A stretch of 64,000 nucleotides of DNA, taken from NCBI RefSeq assembly GCF_019891175.1, contig NZ_CP072600.1:124001-188000 (forward strand), in the 5' to 3' direction. This DNA is from Leptothermofonsia sichuanensis E412 (GTDB lineage: Bacteria; Cyanobacteriota; Cyanobacteriia; Leptolyngbyales; Leptolyngbyaceae). Made by a program: the position numbers and the translations under genes. The stretch's first letter is position 1; every line of letters begins with the position of its first letter. This document shows, one piece after another, positions 36,792 to 47,016 of the stretch. The notes under the pieces were generated by a model, which had not been told where the DNA came from, searched no databases, and saw only the letters and a list, made by a program, of their open reading frames with translations.

Positions 36792-39700
36792 TTATGCACT
36801 AAAGTATTTGGCCGCCGGATGGTATGCCACGATCGCCGTGGTTGATTGCTCCGGGTACAACTGCTCACTTTCATCCATATAGAGGTTGATTCGCCTGGCA
36901 TCCAGCAGGTCCAGTTGAGTGTACTGATCCTGCATATTGGGACAGGCGGGATAGCCGAAGCTGTAGCGGGAACCCCGGTAGCGCTGGGCCAGGACATCCC
37001 GGATGTTGTCGGGGTCTTCATCACCGAAGCCCAGTTCTCGCCGAATTCGGGCATGGACCCACTCAGCTAACGCCTCTGCCAGTTGTACGGCAAGCCCGTG
37101 GAAGTAGAGGTAGTCTGTGTACTGATTTGCCTCAAACAGCTTCTTAGCATACTCCGTGGCAACCTCGCCCATCGTCACTGCCTGCATTGGGAATACATCA
37201 ATTTGTGCCGATTCCCTGGGGGCATAGAAATCAGCAATGCAGTAGCGACGCAGGGACTTTTGCCGGGGAAACTTGAAGGTGGCTACAGGGTCCGGCAACG
37301 GTGAACTGCCATTGGTTCCAACGGCAGGGTCATACACATGCAGGCTGTTTCCGTCTGCCTGACAGGGGAAATAGCCATAGATTGCCTGGGGATGGAGCAG
37401 TTTTTCTGCCACAATCCGCTGTTTCCACTCCTCCAGGATGGGATGGACCTTCTCCTGTAAGAACGCTTCGTATTCTTCCCGTGACTGCTCCCGTGGCTTC
37501 CGGAACTGCCACTGTCCGGCAATCAATGCCTGCAAGTCCAGGTACCAGAACACCTCTTCCCAGGGAATCTCTTCTGGCTGGAGTATGCGGGTACCCCAGA
37601 AGGGTGGGGTGGGACGTGGGATGTCAGTCGCGATCGCCTCTGATCGAAGGGTGTCTTCGGGGTCAGGGGTCAGGGATTGGGGATCAGGGGTCAGGGAAGA
37701 CTCCTGGCTGCCAGCCTCTGTCCCCTGTCTCCTATCTTCTCGTGTCAGACTTCCTGCTTCCTCCAAAAAACCGCTCAAATCGTCCCATTTCCCTGCGGCC
37801 TTGGCGGGCATCAGCTTATCCATAAAGTGCAGGTCAGAGAAGGCATCCTTGCCATAGATGACCCGTCCTTTGTAGGTATTCTGGCAGTCCTCATAGACAA
37901 ACTTAGGGGTGAGTGCTGCCCCTCCCAGGATGACCGGGACGGTGATACCGCGATCGTTGAACACCTCCAGGTTTTCCTTCATGAAGGCAGTGGATTTCAC
38001 CAGCAGACCACTCATGGCGATACAGTCTGCTTTGTGCTGTTCATAGGCTTCAATGATGTTTTCGACAGGTTGTTTGATGCCCAGGTTAATTACGCGGTAG
38101 CCATTATTGGACAGAATAATATCGACTAGATTCTTACCAATGTCGTGGACATCTCCTTTGACGGTGGCAATGATAAAGGTACCTTTTCCACTCCCGTCTG
38201 CTTCGGATTTCTCCATAAATGGCTCCAGGTAGGCGACGGCTGCCTTCATCGTTTCGGCGGATTGCAACACAAAGGGCAACTGCATTTGTCCGGAGCCAAA
38301 CAAATCGCCCACCACCTTCATCCCATCCAGTAGAAAGGTGTTGATGATATCCAGGGGTTTATAGGTTGCCAGAGCCTGCGTCAGAGCGTCTTCCAGCCCA
38401 ATCCGTTCGCCATCAATAATGTGGCGTTTGAGCCGTTCTTCAATCGGCAAATCGGCGAGCGAGTCTTTGGAGCGGGCATCCTTAGTGGAAACACCCTCAA
38501 ACAATGTGGTCAGTTCCGTCAGGGGATCGAAAACACAAACCTCTCCCTCAAACTGACGCTGGTCATAGATCAGTTGGCGGCAGATCTCCTGGTGTTGTGG
38601 CTCAATTTTTGCCAGGGGCAGAATTTTAGCAGCACTGACGATCGCTCCATCCATACCTGCCTGTACTGCCTCATGCAGGAACATGGAGTTCAGTACAATC
38701 CGCGCTGCTGGACTGAGACCAAAGGAAATGTTGGAAACGCCCAGAATGATATGGCATCCCGGCAGGTTTTGCCGGATCATGCGGATTGCCTCGATGGTGG
38801 CGCGTCCGTTTGCCCGGTCTTCTTCAATCCCGGTAGAAATGGGCAGCGCCAGCGGGTCAAAAAAGATTTCATAGGCAGGAATGCCAAACTCCAGTGCCTG
38901 CCGGTAAGCCCGCCGGGCAATCTGAAACTTTTTCTCTGCCGTGCGGGCCATGCCATCTTCATCAATCGTGCCGACGACCACCCCGGCACCGTACTCCCTG
39001 GCAATTTCCAGCACTTTCAGGAAGCGGGGTTCACCGTCTTCGTAATTGGTTGAGTTGAGGATGCACTTTCCCCCTGCCACCTTCAGCCCGGCTTCCATTT
39101 TTTCCCACTCGGTGGAGTCAAGCATCAGTGGCAGGTTGACATTGGTGACCAGCCGCGACACCAGTTCGCGCATATCCCGAACACCATCCCGTCCCACGTA
39201 GTCCACGTTGACATCGAGAATGTGTGCCCCTTCGCGCACCTGGGCGCGGGCAACTGAAACCAGTCCATCCCAGTCTTCTGCATTCAGCAGTTCTCGTACC
39301 TTTTTAGAACCGCTGGCGTTTAACCGCTCACCGATGATCAGGAAGGAATTGTCCTGCTCGTAGGGTTGGGCGGAGTAGATGGAAGCCGCGGCAGGGATAT
39401 AGTTGAAGGCGGGGCGGGGGGAAGGGAGAGGGGAGAGGGGGGAGGGGGAAGACAATTCTGAATGATTGCGGGTGGGGCGCTCTTTGGGTTTCAGGGATGA
39501 ACCAATCTCAGCCAGTTGTTGAATGTGTTCCGGGCGGGTACCGCAACAGCCGCCGATTACCTGTACCCCCAGGTCTTCGACAAAGCGGGTCAATGCCAGC
39601 CGCAGTTCCATTGGGGTCAGTTTGTAGTGGGCGTGCCCACCCACGTTTTCAGGAATTCCGGCGTTGGGAATGCAGGAGATGACAAAGGGGGAGTGCTGGG

Positions 39701-40427
39701 ACAGGTACTTGATATGTTCTGCCATGCGATCGGGTCCGGTGGCACAATTCAGACCCAGAATGTCGATAGGATAAGGCTCCAGAATAGTCAGCATGGCAGC
39801 CACATCAGAGCCGACCAGCATCGTGCCCTGAATTTCCATGGTGACGGACACCATGAGCGGACGGCGATCGCCCTTCTTTGCAAAAACGGACTCAATCCCG
39901 TTCAGGGCTGCCTTAATTTGCAGCACATCCTGGCAGGTTTCAACGATAAACAGGTCAACCCCACCCTCCCATAAGCCCTCCGCCTGCTCGGCAAAGCTGG
40001 CTTTCATGGTGTCATAGTCGATGTGCCCCAGGGTTGGCAGTTTGGTGGTGGGACCCATGGATCCGGCGACAAATCGGGGTTTTTCGGGGGTGGAAAATTC
40101 GGCTGCCACTTTTTTTGCCAGTTCAGCAGCCGCCTTATTCAGGGCATAGGCCTGCTCTGCCAGGTCATACTCTGCCAGGACAATGCTGGTAGCACCAAAG
40201 GTATCGGTTTCGATCACGTCTGCCCCCGCTGCCAGAAAATCCCGGTGGACTTTGGTAACGGCTTCGGGTCTGGTAAAGACCAGGTACTCGTTACAGCCCT
40301 CATACTCTGGTCCGCCAAAGTCTGCCGCTGTCAGGTTTTGGGTTTGCAGGTTGGTTCCCATCGCGCCATCGAAGACGATAACGGGGCGATCGCGATGGTG
40401 AAGCCGTTCAAGAAAGGGACTGGTCAT
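36792..40427 (-). CDS. metH: Cobalamin-dependent methionine synthase
   Basis: MetH moves the methyl group of 5-methyltetrahydrofolate through cobalamin to homocysteine. The 1211-residue protein has all four modules: homocysteine domain (1-320, zinc cysteines in [12 protein letters not shown] and [10 protein letters not shown]), pterin domain (about 370-625, [18 protein letters not shown]), B12 domain (about 690-900, [13 protein letters not shown] with the cobalt-binding His), and the AdoMet reactivation domain (about 960-1200, [20 protein letters not shown] and [12 protein letters not shown]). Two low-complexity linkers (Ser/Pro/Leu near 325-345, and Gln/Ser/Asp/Pro near 905-940) are encoded by the same G-rich tract DNA seen between genes. 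No cobalamin riboswitch was found upstream. Confidence 0.97.
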   Translation of the reverse strand: MTSPFLERLHHRDRPVIVFDGAMGTNLQTQNLTAADFGGPEYEGCNEYLVFTRPEAVTKVHRDFLAAGADVIETDTFGATSIVLAEYDLAEQAYALNKAAAELAKKVAAEFSTPEKPRFVAGSMGPTTKLPTLGHIDYDTMKASFAEQAEGLWEGGVDLFIVETCQDVLQIKAALNGIESVFAKKGDRRPLMVSVTMEIQGTMLVGSDVAAMLTILEPYPIDILGLNCATGPDRMAEHIKYLSQHSPFVISCIPNAGIPENVGGHAHYKLTPMELRLALTRFVEDLGVQVIGGCCGTRPEHIQQLAEIGSSLKPKERPTRNHSELSSPSPLSPLPSPRPAFNYIPAAASIYSAQPYEQDNSFLIIGERLNASGSKKVRELLNAEDWDGLVSVARAQVREGAHILDVNVDYVGRDGVRDMRELVSRLVTNVNLPLMLDSTEWEKMEAGLKVAGGKCILNSTNYEDGEPRFLKVLEIAREYGAGVVVGTIDEDGMARTAEKKFQIARRAYRQALEFGIPAYEIFFDPLALPISTGIEEDRANGRATIEAIRMIRQNLPGCHIILGVSNISFGLSPAARIVLNSMFLHEAVQAGMDGAIVSAAKILPLAKIEPQHQEICRQLIYDQRQFEGEVCVFDPLTELTTLFEGVSTKDARSKDSLADLPIEERLKRHIIDGERIGLEDALTQALATYKPLDIINTFLLDGMKVVGDLFGSGQMQLPFVLQSAETMKAAVAYLEPFMEKSEADGSGKGTFIIATVKGDVHDIGKNLVDIILSNNGYRVINLGIKQPVENIIEAYEQHKADCIAMSGLLVKSTAFMKENLEVFNDRGITVPVILGGAALTPKFVYEDCQNTYKGRVIYGKDAFSDLHFMDKLMPAKAAGKWDDLSGFLEEAGSLTREDRRQGTEAGSQESSLTPDPQSLTPDPEDTLRSEAIATDIPRPTPPFWGTRILQPEEIPWEEVFWYLDLQALIAGQWQFRKPREQSREEYEAFLQEKVHPILEEWKQRIVAEKLLHPQAIYGYFPCQADGNSLHVYDPAVGTNGSSPLPDPVATFKFPRQKSLRRYCIADFYAPRESAQIDVFPMQAVTMGEVATEYAKKLFEANQYTDYLYFHGLAVQLAEALAEWVHARIRRELGFGDEDPDNIRDVLAQRYRGSRYSFGYPACPNMQDQYTQLDLLDARRINLYMDESEQLYPEQSTTAIVAYHPAAKYFSA

Positions 40428-40699
40428 CAGGGTAGCCTGGGGTGAGTGATGGAAAGGGGTGCTGATTGTTTTTTAAGCGATTCAGTCAAAGTACTACGGC
40501 CCTAGAGAAAATTCATCAGGCAAACTTTATCTATCTTTAAAGATTCTGCAAAATTCCTGGCCCATGATGCAAATATTAAAGTCAAAGCTGTCTCAATTCC
40601 TCAAGGAAGGGAACCAAGAGTTACTGTCTGGGCTTTGCCCGGTAGGAAATGAGGATGGTATACCCCCCTTTCCAGCCCTTCTTTATTGATTACAGACCT

Positions 40700-41716
40700 T
40701 TATTGATTACAGATCAGGATCAGCGTTCCACTGACAGCACCCTGATCAAGCAATTCATGGGCGTGAATGGCTTCCGCCAGAGGTAAACAATCTGCAATGA
40801 CAGGTTTAATTTGCCCCCCGGCTAACAGGTTTAGCAGGATTGTCAAATCTTCTCTATACCAATCGGGATGCTTCGTTTTGTAACTGGCAATACTATAGAA
40901 ACTTGCTTTGCGAGTATCTGGAATCAGATTCAGTAACCCTACCTGAACCAGAGTGGCACCAATTGCAACCATTTTATTGCTACTGCCCTTAAAAGCAGAG
41001 AGAAATCCATAATTCACTAAGCGACCCCCCTGACACAGCAATCGGTATGACCGCCACAGGTTGAGACCTCCGATCGCATCAAACACTACATCAATGCCGC
41101 CTGTTGTCAGTTGGCGGATGCGATCGCCAAAATCTTCACTCTGGTAATCAATCGGAATGCCACCCAGTTGGGACACCAGCGCGTGTTTTGCCTGAGCCTC
41201 GGTTCCGTACATTTCTAAGCCAGCCAGTTTCCCCAATTCGAGCAGGGCAGTGCCTACCCCGCCCCCAGCTCCATGAATCAGAATTCGCTCTTCAGCCTCT
41301 ACTCTGGCAACCCGATGTAGCATCTGGTAAGCTGTCAGATAATGCAACACAACACTGACAGCTAGAATGGAGTCCGCAGACTCTGGTACCGGGACGAGAT
41401 CATGAGCGGGAATACATAAAAACTCACTGTAACCGCCTACAATAGTGAGTGCTACAACCCGTTGCCCCAGTGTAAAGTCAGAGACTTCCTGACCCAACTT
41501 ATCTATGGTGCCAACGATGTTATAGCCGGGAGAGTAGGGTAGTTCAGGCACGCCAGGATAGACACCTTCACGCATCATGACATCAGTAAATGCGACCCCC
41601 GTTGCCAGAATTTTCACCCGAACTTCACCTGCTTTTGGTTCTCGAAGTTCATCTTCAACCATTTTCAAAACATCAGGTCCCCCTGGGTGGGTAATGACAA
41701 CGTGTTTGTATTTCAT
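40700..41716 (-). CDS. MDR-family NAD(P)H:quinone oxidoreductase-like protein
   Basis: About 338 residues of the zinc-free medium-chain dehydrogenase/reductase group: N-terminal GroES-like domain (AGEVRVKILATGVAFTDVMM, LPYSPGYNIVGTIDKLGQEV) and Rossmann domain (ERILIHGAGGGVGTALLELG, cofactor glycine motif GAGGGVGTA). There are no structural zinc cysteines. It probably reduces quinones or enones with NADPH; substrate unknown. ATG 41716 fits the conserved MKYKHVVITHPGGP start; the frame is open for 18 more codons. It ends in a repeated TTTATTGATTACAGA at the 3' boundary (40681-40709). Confidence 0.85.
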   Translation of the reverse strand: MKYKHVVITHPGGPDVLKMVEDELREPKAGEVRVKILATGVAFTDVMMREGVYPGVPELPYSPGYNIVGTIDKLGQEVSDFTLGQRVVALTIVGGYSEFLCIPAHDLVPVPESADSILAVSVVLHYLTAYQMLHRVARVEAEERILIHGAGGGVGTALLELGKLAGLEMYGTEAQAKHALVSQLGGIPIDYQSEDFGDRIRQLTTGGIDVVFDAIGGLNLWRSYRLLCQGGRLVNYGFLSAFKGSSNKMVAIGATLVQVGLLNLIPDTRKASFYSIASYKTKHPDWYREDLTILLNLLAGGQIKPVIADCLPLAEAIHAHELLDQGAVSGTLILICNQ

Positions 41717-41848
41717 AATCGGCTGTCGAGTTACAGCAATAACAAAACCTGTTTCACAGTTAACTTTCAAGATAGCCTCTAACCTTGAGGAACTTGTGAG
41801 GGCTGTAATACTGGTGCAACTTTGAACCCATTGAATCTGAAGAGCACC

Positions 41849-42041
41849 AATGCATTGCGGCAGAAGTTTTTCACCACAAAGGCACGAAGGGACACAACGT
41901 TTCTTAAAGCCTATCCGAAAACTTCCTCAGTCTGGGTTTGAGCTTTGTCCATTGGGGCTTTTCGGATAGGTTTTTAGTGCGCCTGCTGTCTTTGTGGTTC
42001 AACCTGAAACTGGCGGGTTATTTTCGCCAACCTGCACTAAG
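41849..42041. repeat. 126-bp-type element carrying a nested 69-bp element
   Basis: The outer parts (TGCATTGCGGCAGAAGTTTT at 41851 and CAACCTGAAACTGGCGGGTT near 42000) match the intact copy at 34804-34929. The interior is split after GACACAACGTTTCTT by the 69-bp element (41906-41974). Outer length minus 69 bp equals that of the intact copy within 1-2 bp, so this is a genuine nested insertion. Confidence 0.75.
41906..41974. repeat. 69-bp MITE-like element, copy 2 (nested)
   Basis: Ends AAAGCCTATC (41906-41915) and GATAGGTTTT (41965-41974) with interior ACTTCCTCAGTCTGGGTTTG. Flanks TTCTTA and TTAGTGC suggest a 2-3 bp (TA or TTA) target duplication. Inserted in the larger repeat described at 41849-42041. 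Confidence 0.75.
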
Positions 42042-42081
42042 CACCTGCTGCCATAGGCCGAGTCTGCTGGTTAAATTGGTT

Positions 42082-43197
42082 TCACAAATAGCTCACCTGA
42101 TTCATCAAACCTGCCATCAAATTGATTTCTGTATGGACACTCTGGAACTTATCTGCCAGTTCCTCAAAGGTAATTTCTGCCTGTCCCTGGCAACCAATTA
42201 ACACGGCTTCATCTCCCCACCTCACGGTCTGGGGCAGGTCCGTCACATCCACGGTGGTAATGTTGAGCGACACTCGCCCCACGACTGGGCAACGATGACC
42301 GTGGATCAGAACAATGCCTTTGTTGAACAGGGAGCGGGGATAACCTTCACCAAAACCGACTGGCAGCGATGCAATTAAACTATCGCGTTGAGTGGTGTAC
42401 AGATTGCCATAACCAATCGTGCTTCCAGCAGGTACAGAGCGTACCTGAGCCACCCTGGTTTTGACTGACATCACAGGCTTTAGCTCCGACGGATTAGAAA
42501 ATGCCTGGGACGTGCGAACCCCATAGCAGGCAGCTCCCACCCTGACCAGATGATTGCGTTGAGCGGGCAGGCGTATGGTTGCGGCACTGTTATGGGTATG
42601 GGTCAGTACCCCATCTGGAAGGAAGTCGTGCAAATGGTGGCAGAGGTGATTAAAGGCTGCCAGTTGTTTTTTCGTCATTGCTAGATCTTGACCATCCGCC
42701 GTAGCAAAGTGGGTCATGACGCCGACGATACGAAGACCGGGCAATCGACAAACCTTCTGAATCTGCTCAAGTTCGGTGGTGAAAAACCCGCTTCTACCCA
42801 TGCCGGTATCAATGTTGATATGAACCGGAATTTCCTTACCCCGCCGGATCCCTGCCGTTGAGAGGTAATCTGCCACCTCCATTGAACCGACCTGTTCTTC
42901 AATCTGTAGCTGGTCGATCGATTCCTCCAGTTCTTCTGGCAATGCCATCCGCAGGCGCAGAAGTTTGACATCCAACCCCAGGCGGCGAATGGTTGCCGCT
43001 TCAGGATTGGTGCAAATCCCAATGTAGTGAGCACCTGCTGCAACAGCGGTCGGTGCCAGTGCCTCTAACCCGTGCCCATAGGCATTTGCCTTCATGACCA
43101 CACACAGTTGGGCCGGGGCAACCTGATCGCGTAGATAGCGAATATTTGCCGCAAACGCTGGTCTGGAAACCGTCACTTGAATGTGATGCTGGTTCAT
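42082..43197 (-). CDS. alr: Alanine racemase
   Basis: A PLP enzyme that interconverts L- and D-alanine for peptidoglycan. The 371-residue protein has the PLP-lysine motif VVMKANAYGHGLEALAP, the barrel residues MTHFATAD and THNSAATIRLP, the C-terminal domain catalytic Tyr region RVGAACYGVRTSQA, and GYGNLYTTQRDSLIASLPVG. Length is normal. ATG 43197 is used. It is divergent from the DUF1611 gene with 88 bp between starts, so they share a promoter region. Confidence 0.95.
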   Translation of the reverse strand: MNQHHIQVTVSRPAFAANIRYLRDQVAPAQLCVVMKANAYGHGLEALAPTAVAAGAHYIGICTNPEAATIRRLGLDVKLLRLRMALPEELEESIDQLQIEEQVGSMEVADYLSTAGIRRGKEIPVHINIDTGMGRSGFFTTELEQIQKVCRLPGLRIVGVMTHFATADGQDLAMTKKQLAAFNHLCHHLHDFLPDGVLTHTHNSAATIRLPAQRNHLVRVGAACYGVRTSQAFSNPSELKPVMSVKTRVAQVRSVPAGSTIGYGNLYTTQRDSLIASLPVGFGEGYPRSLFNKGIVLIHGHRCPVVGRVSLNITTVDVTDLPQTVRWGDEAVLIGCQGQAEITFEELADKFQSVHTEINLMAGLMNQVSYL

Positions 43198-43285
43198 TTA
43201 GCGATAGCATTTGGTGAGACTGTCACTGAAAACTGGTTGAAGTTTACTCCTGGTCACTTTAGATAAACTGTGTTCGCTGTACCAA

Positions 43286-44326
43286 ATGATGACGCCTGAT
43301 CATCGAGTTGTGATTCTGATGCATGAAGGCATCCGAGGGTTGCATGGCAAAACGGGCCTGGCAATGCTGCGGTTTTCGGATGCCAGGATTGTTGCCGTGA
43401 TTGACCGGGAGTGTGCTGGTGAATCGCTGGCTGACTTAACTGGGATTCAGCGCCCGGTGCCGATTGTGGCTTCGGCAGAAGCGGCCTTGCAGTATGAACC
43501 AGAGGTGCTGGCAATTGGGATTGCAAAACTGGGGGGGGAATTGCCAGAGGACTGGCGGGAAGACATCCGGGTGGCGATCGCGGCGGGTGTTTCGGTTGCC
43601 AACGGTCTGCATCATCGGCTCAAGACCGACCCCGAATTGACTGCCCTCCTCAGACCGGGACAGTGGCTTTGGGATGTGCGTGAAGAGCCGCCTCACCTGC
43701 CAGTGGGCACAGGGCAGGCCAGGTTGTTATCCTGCCTGCGGGTACTGACGGTAGGGACCGATATGGCAGTCGGGAAAATGTCTACCAGTCTGGAACTGAA
43801 TCGGGCTTCCCTGAAGCGGGGACTGCGCTCTAAATTTCTGGGCACAGGGCAGGCGGGCATTATGATTTCGGGGAGTGGTATTCCCCTGGATGCTATCCGG
43901 GTTGATTTTGCGGCGGGTGCCGTGGAACAACTGGTGATGCAGGCAGGAAATGATTACGACATTTTGCACATCGAGGGGCAGGGTTCCTTTTTTAATCCGG
44001 CCTCGACGGCGACGTTGCCGCTGATGCGGGGGTGTCAGCCGACCCATCTGGTTTTAGTCCACCGGGCAGGGCAGACCCACATTCGGCGTTATGAGGATTT
44101 CCCGATCCCACCCTTGCGAGAGGCCGTCAGGGTCTATGAAACCGTTGCCACCGCTGGGGGCACCTTTACCCCTGCAAAAGTGGTGGCGATCGCCCTGAAC
44201 ACCGCCCATCTGGATGACACCGGGGCACAGCGAGCCATTGAACAGGCTGCCATTGAAACCGGACTGCCCTGCACCGATCCGGTGCGCATGGGCGCAGATT
44301 TGCTGCTAGATGCCATTCTGCGCTAA
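43286..44326 (+). CDS. DUF1611 family protein (DgcN-like)
   Basis: A 346-residue protein with an N-terminal Rossmann-like part (IVAVIDRECAGESLADLTGI) and a P-loop-like NTP-binding domain (VGTDMAVGKMSTSLEL, about 155-170; then FLGTGQAGIMISGSGIPLDA and DILHIEGQGSFFNPA). It matches DUF1611. Members called DgcN act in D-glutamate metabolism with a partner DgcA epimerase; no DgcA is seen here. Its divergent neighbour is alanine racemase, which supports a link to D-amino acids, but that is inference. The double ATG at 43286 makes the exact start uncertain by one codon. Confidence 0.8.
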   Translation: MMTPDHRVVILMHEGIRGLHGKTGLAMLRFSDARIVAVIDRECAGESLADLTGIQRPVPIVASAEAALQYEPEVLAIGIAKLGGELPEDWREDIRVAIAAGVSVANGLHHRLKTDPELTALLRPGQWLWDVREEPPHLPVGTGQARLLSCLRVLTVGTDMAVGKMSTSLELNRASLKRGLRSKFLGTGQAGIMISGSGIPLDAIRVDFAAGAVEQLVMQAGNDYDILHIEGQGSFFNPASTATLPLMRGCQPTHLVLVHRAGQTHIRRYEDFPIPPLREAVRVYETVATAGGTFTPAKVVAIALNTAHLDDTGAQRAIEQAAIETGLPCTDPVRMGADLLLDAILR

Positions 44327-44401
44327 CCATGACCGGGGGTTGCTGTCCCCGTCCCCTGCCCCCTCCTATAAAGATCCGCTAACCTGAATACTGATGCTCA
44401 A

Positions 44402-45400
44402 ATGACGCTCAAAACCCCAAATTCCCAAATCTCCATGAACCAGCCATCTGTCAGCCTGATCCGGGCACAATCCTACGATCGCACTCTATTACGTCAATCT
44501 CTGGAAACTTTATTGCAGCCATTGGGCGGCATGACCGCCTTTGTTAAACCGGGCGATCGGGTTCTGCTGAAGCCCAATTTGCTGACCGGAGCACGTCCCG
44601 GTAAGGAATGTGTGACCCGTCCAGAACTGGTTTACTGTGTTGCCCAGATGGTACAGGAAGCTGGGGGACAGCCGTTTCTGGGAGATGGTCCCGCCTTTGG
44701 CAGTGCTCAGGGTGTGGCAAAAGCCAATGGCTATCTGCCAGTACTGGCAGGGCTGAACCTGCCGATTGTTGATTTTCACGGTAAACGTTACCAGACTGTG
44801 AGTGATGAATTTAATCACCTGCTGCTCTGCAAAGAAGCCATGGATGCTGATGTGGTGATTAACCTGCCCAAGGTCAAATCCCATGTGCAACTGACGATGA
44901 CTCTGGGCGTAAAGAATCTGTTTGGCTGTGTACCGGGCAAAATGAAAGCCTGGTGGCATCTGGAAGCGGGGAAAGATCGCGATCGCTTTGGGACGATGTT
45001 AGTTGAAACCGCACGGGCAATTAATCCAAACCTGACTATTCTGGACGGAATTATAGGGCACGAAGGGAATGGACCCAGCGGAGGTGAACCACGGCGATTA
45101 AACCTGCTGGCAGCTTCAACGAATGTCTTTGCTCTCGACCGGGCAGTCCTGGATATTCTGACGGTCGATCCAGCCACCGTTCCAACCCTGGTGGCATCTC
45201 AGCGGTTAGGACTCTGTCCCGCCACCAGTGCCATCCACTTTCCCCACCTGCGTCCAGAAGACCTCCAGGTCAACGACTGGCAGCTACCCGGAACGCTTGT
45301 TCCGATTGATTTTGGCCTTCCTCGCATCCTCCGCTCCACCTTCAAGCATCTCTATATCCGCTTTATCAAAGAGCCGATACAGGCATACGCCAACCGCTAA
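44402..45400 (+). CDS. DUF362 domain protein
   Basis: A 332-residue soluble protein with DUF362 features: VSLIRAQSYDRTLLRQSLET, VKPGDRVLLKPNLLTGARPG, a central NLPKVKSHVQLTMTLGVKNL, and ILDGIIGHEGNGPSGGEPRR. DUF362 proteins often carry extra 4Fe-4S domains; this one has none, and its role is unknown. It follows the DUF1611 gene by 75 bp, filled by a C-rich tract, so cotranscription is possible. Family similarity starts near a second ATG at 44435, which may be the true start. Confidence 0.8.
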   Translation: MTLKTPNSQISMNQPSVSLIRAQSYDRTLLRQSLETLLQPLGGMTAFVKPGDRVLLKPNLLTGARPGKECVTRPELVYCVAQMVQEAGGQPFLGDGPAFGSAQGVAKANGYLPVLAGLNLPIVDFHGKRYQTVSDEFNHLLLCKEAMDADVVINLPKVKSHVQLTMTLGVKNLFGCVPGKMKAWWHLEAGKDRDRFGTMLVETARAINPNLTILDGIIGHEGNGPSGGEPRRLNLLAASTNVFALDRAVLDILTVDPATVPTLVASQRLGLCPATSAIHFPHLRPEDLQVNDWQLPGTLVPIDFGLPRILRSTFKHLYIRFIKEPIQAYANR

Positions 45401-45551
45401 TTCCGGCCCGGATTGTGCTGAATCGACTACAGAATCCCATCATTCCTTTCTCTCCTTCCCCTGTTCCCTGCTATACAAAGCTCTCAGGGATTGCCAACCT
45501 GATTTTTAATCAGGTTGCGGCACTCCATTCTTTAGTAAAAAATTCATTTAT

Positions 45552-45605
45552 CTTAAAGATCCTCCCGGTTTAACTTAACCTTATCTTTACTGACCTGATG
45601 TACTG
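45552..45605 (+). promoter_or_regulatory. Pho box and promoter of the pst operon
   Basis: CTTAACCT (45574-45581) and CTTTACTG (45585-45592) are octamers spaced exactly 11 nt apart, matching the cyanobacterial PyTTAAPyPy(T/A) Pho-box repeat. A weaker CTTAAAGA at 45552 is 22 nt further up, in the same phase. TACTGT at 45600-45605 is a plausible -10. The response regulator SphR/PhoB should activate here under phosphate starvation. Confidence 0.7.
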
Positions 45606-45637
45606 TAGGGGGAAAAGTTCACCGAGCTACAGAAATT

Positions 45638-46738
45638 ATGGTTTTGTCACTGAAGGTAACTCGTAGGGCGGTTTCCGTTTCCGCAGCTGCTCTGGCATTG
45701 GGGCTGGTAGCCTGTGGACCCAGCCCTACCCCCCCAGCAGCGACTGATGGTGCCAGTCCGGCAGCAACAACTGGCGGTGGAACTGTCTCTCTCAGCGGCG
45801 CAGGCGCTACATTCCCAGCACCTCTTTATCAACGCTGGTTTGCTGAGTACAACCAACAAAATCCCAATGTTCAGATCAGCTACCAATCTGTAGGTAGTGG
45901 TGCAGGTGTTAAGCAATTTCTGGCTAAAACTGTTGACTTTGGCGCAACCGATGCTCCTCTAACTGATGAAGAAATTAAAAAATACCCTGCCGAACTGGGG
46001 CAACCGCTGCAAATTCCGATGACGGGGGGTGCCGTCGTCTTTGCTTACAATCTGGAAGGAGTTGACAATCTGAGACTCTCCAGAGAATCTTTCTGCGGTA
46101 TCGTAACAGGCGAAATCAAGACCTGGAACGATCCTCAACTGGTAAAAGACAACCCAGGAGTCAACCTGCCAGGTTCACCGATTACCTTTGTTCACCGTTC
46201 AGATGGTAGTGGTACCACCTTTATCTTTACAAATCACATCAGCGCAGCCTGTCCCAACTGGAAAGCTGGAGCCGGTAAAGCGGTTGAGTGGCCCACCGGG
46301 ACTGGGGGTAAAGGAAATGAGGGTGTCACAGCCGCGGTTCAGCAAACGGCTGGTTCGATTGGATACACAGAATTCTCCTATGCCAAGGAGAATAATTTGA
46401 AAATGGCAACCATCCAGAACAAGGCAGGGGAGTTTATTGAGCCTTCCCCTGAGTCGGCTGCAAAGGCAATTGAAGGCGTTACTGTTCCGGCAGACTTTGC
46501 TCTGATCGTTCCGAATCCAGAAGGAAAGGATGCCTATCCCATTGTGGGTTTAACCTGGCTGCTGGTCTACGGCAAGTATGATGACTCAGCCAAAGCGGAT
46601 GCACTCAAGAGTGTAATTCGGTGGGCCTATTCCGATGGGGCTAAATTCGCTACCGAACTGGGTTATCTACCTATTCCCAATGATGTTTCTAGCAAAGCGC
46701 TGGCAAAATTGGATACCATCCAGGTGGCTACTAAATAG
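45638..46738 (+). CDS. pstS: Phosphate ABC transporter substrate-binding lipoprotein
   Basis: PstS captures phosphate in the periplasm for the PstCAB importer. The 366-residue precursor has a lipoprotein signal (AAALALGLVAC, lipid Cys26), a Thr/Pro/Gly linker, and the binding-protein core (LSGAGATFPAPLYQRWFAEY, FVHRSDGSGTTFIFTNHISA, PTGTGGKGNEGVTAAVQQTA, SIGYTEFSYAKENN). The phosphate-binding SGAGATF and RSDGSGTT residues are intact. It is preceded by a Pho box. A 278-bp spacer with a possible 10-bp stem (about 46759-46795) separates it from pstC, which may allow higher pstS expression. Confidence 0.96.
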   Translation: MVLSLKVTRRAVSVSAAALALGLVACGPSPTPPAATDGASPAATTGGGTVSLSGAGATFPAPLYQRWFAEYNQQNPNVQISYQSVGSGAGVKQFLAKTVDFGATDAPLTDEEIKKYPAELGQPLQIPMTGGAVVFAYNLEGVDNLRLSRESFCGIVTGEIKTWNDPQLVKDNPGVNLPGSPITFVHRSDGSGTTFIFTNHISAACPNWKAGAGKAVEWPTGTGGKGNEGVTAAVQQTAGSIGYTEFSYAKENNLKMATIQNKAGEFIEPSPESAAKAIEGVTVPADFALIVPNPEGKDAYPIVGLTWLLVYGKYDDSAKADALKSVIRWAYSDGAKFATELGYLPIPNDVSSKALAKLDTIQVATK

Positions 46739-46880
46739 CTCGAGGTTTATTTGATGCTGTAGTCTGCTAGCAAACTTACACACGCAGGCTACAGTGCCCA
46801 GTTTGTTATTTCCTGGCGATATAGCGATAGTCAGGATGGTCAGGACAACTTAGCAACCGCAAACCCTAATCATCCCAATC

Positions 46881-46928
46881 TCTTTCACCCTGTTTCCTGT
46901 TCCCTAACCTTTGCCCTCTGCTATATCT
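46881..46928. repeat. C/T-rich tract ending GCTATA in the pstS-pstC gap
   Basis: CACCCTGTTTCCTGTTCCC followed by TTTGCCCTCTGCTATATCTC. The same motif type occurs at 45444-45477 just upstream of pstS and at 53840-53880 upstream of rplY. No coding or clear terminator function. Confidence 0.45.
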
Positions 46929-47016
46929 CATTGCTGGTATGGAATGAGCTGCGTGGTAAGTTGTGAATAATTTGGATGTTGCGACCAAAGGCTGTCTAAT
47001 AGTTTTTATTTAACCT

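Noticed and set aside
40428-40699. Possible cobalamin riboswitch upstream of metH
   Set aside because: No B12-box-like sequence or extended paired structure was found in the spacer, so none is annotated.
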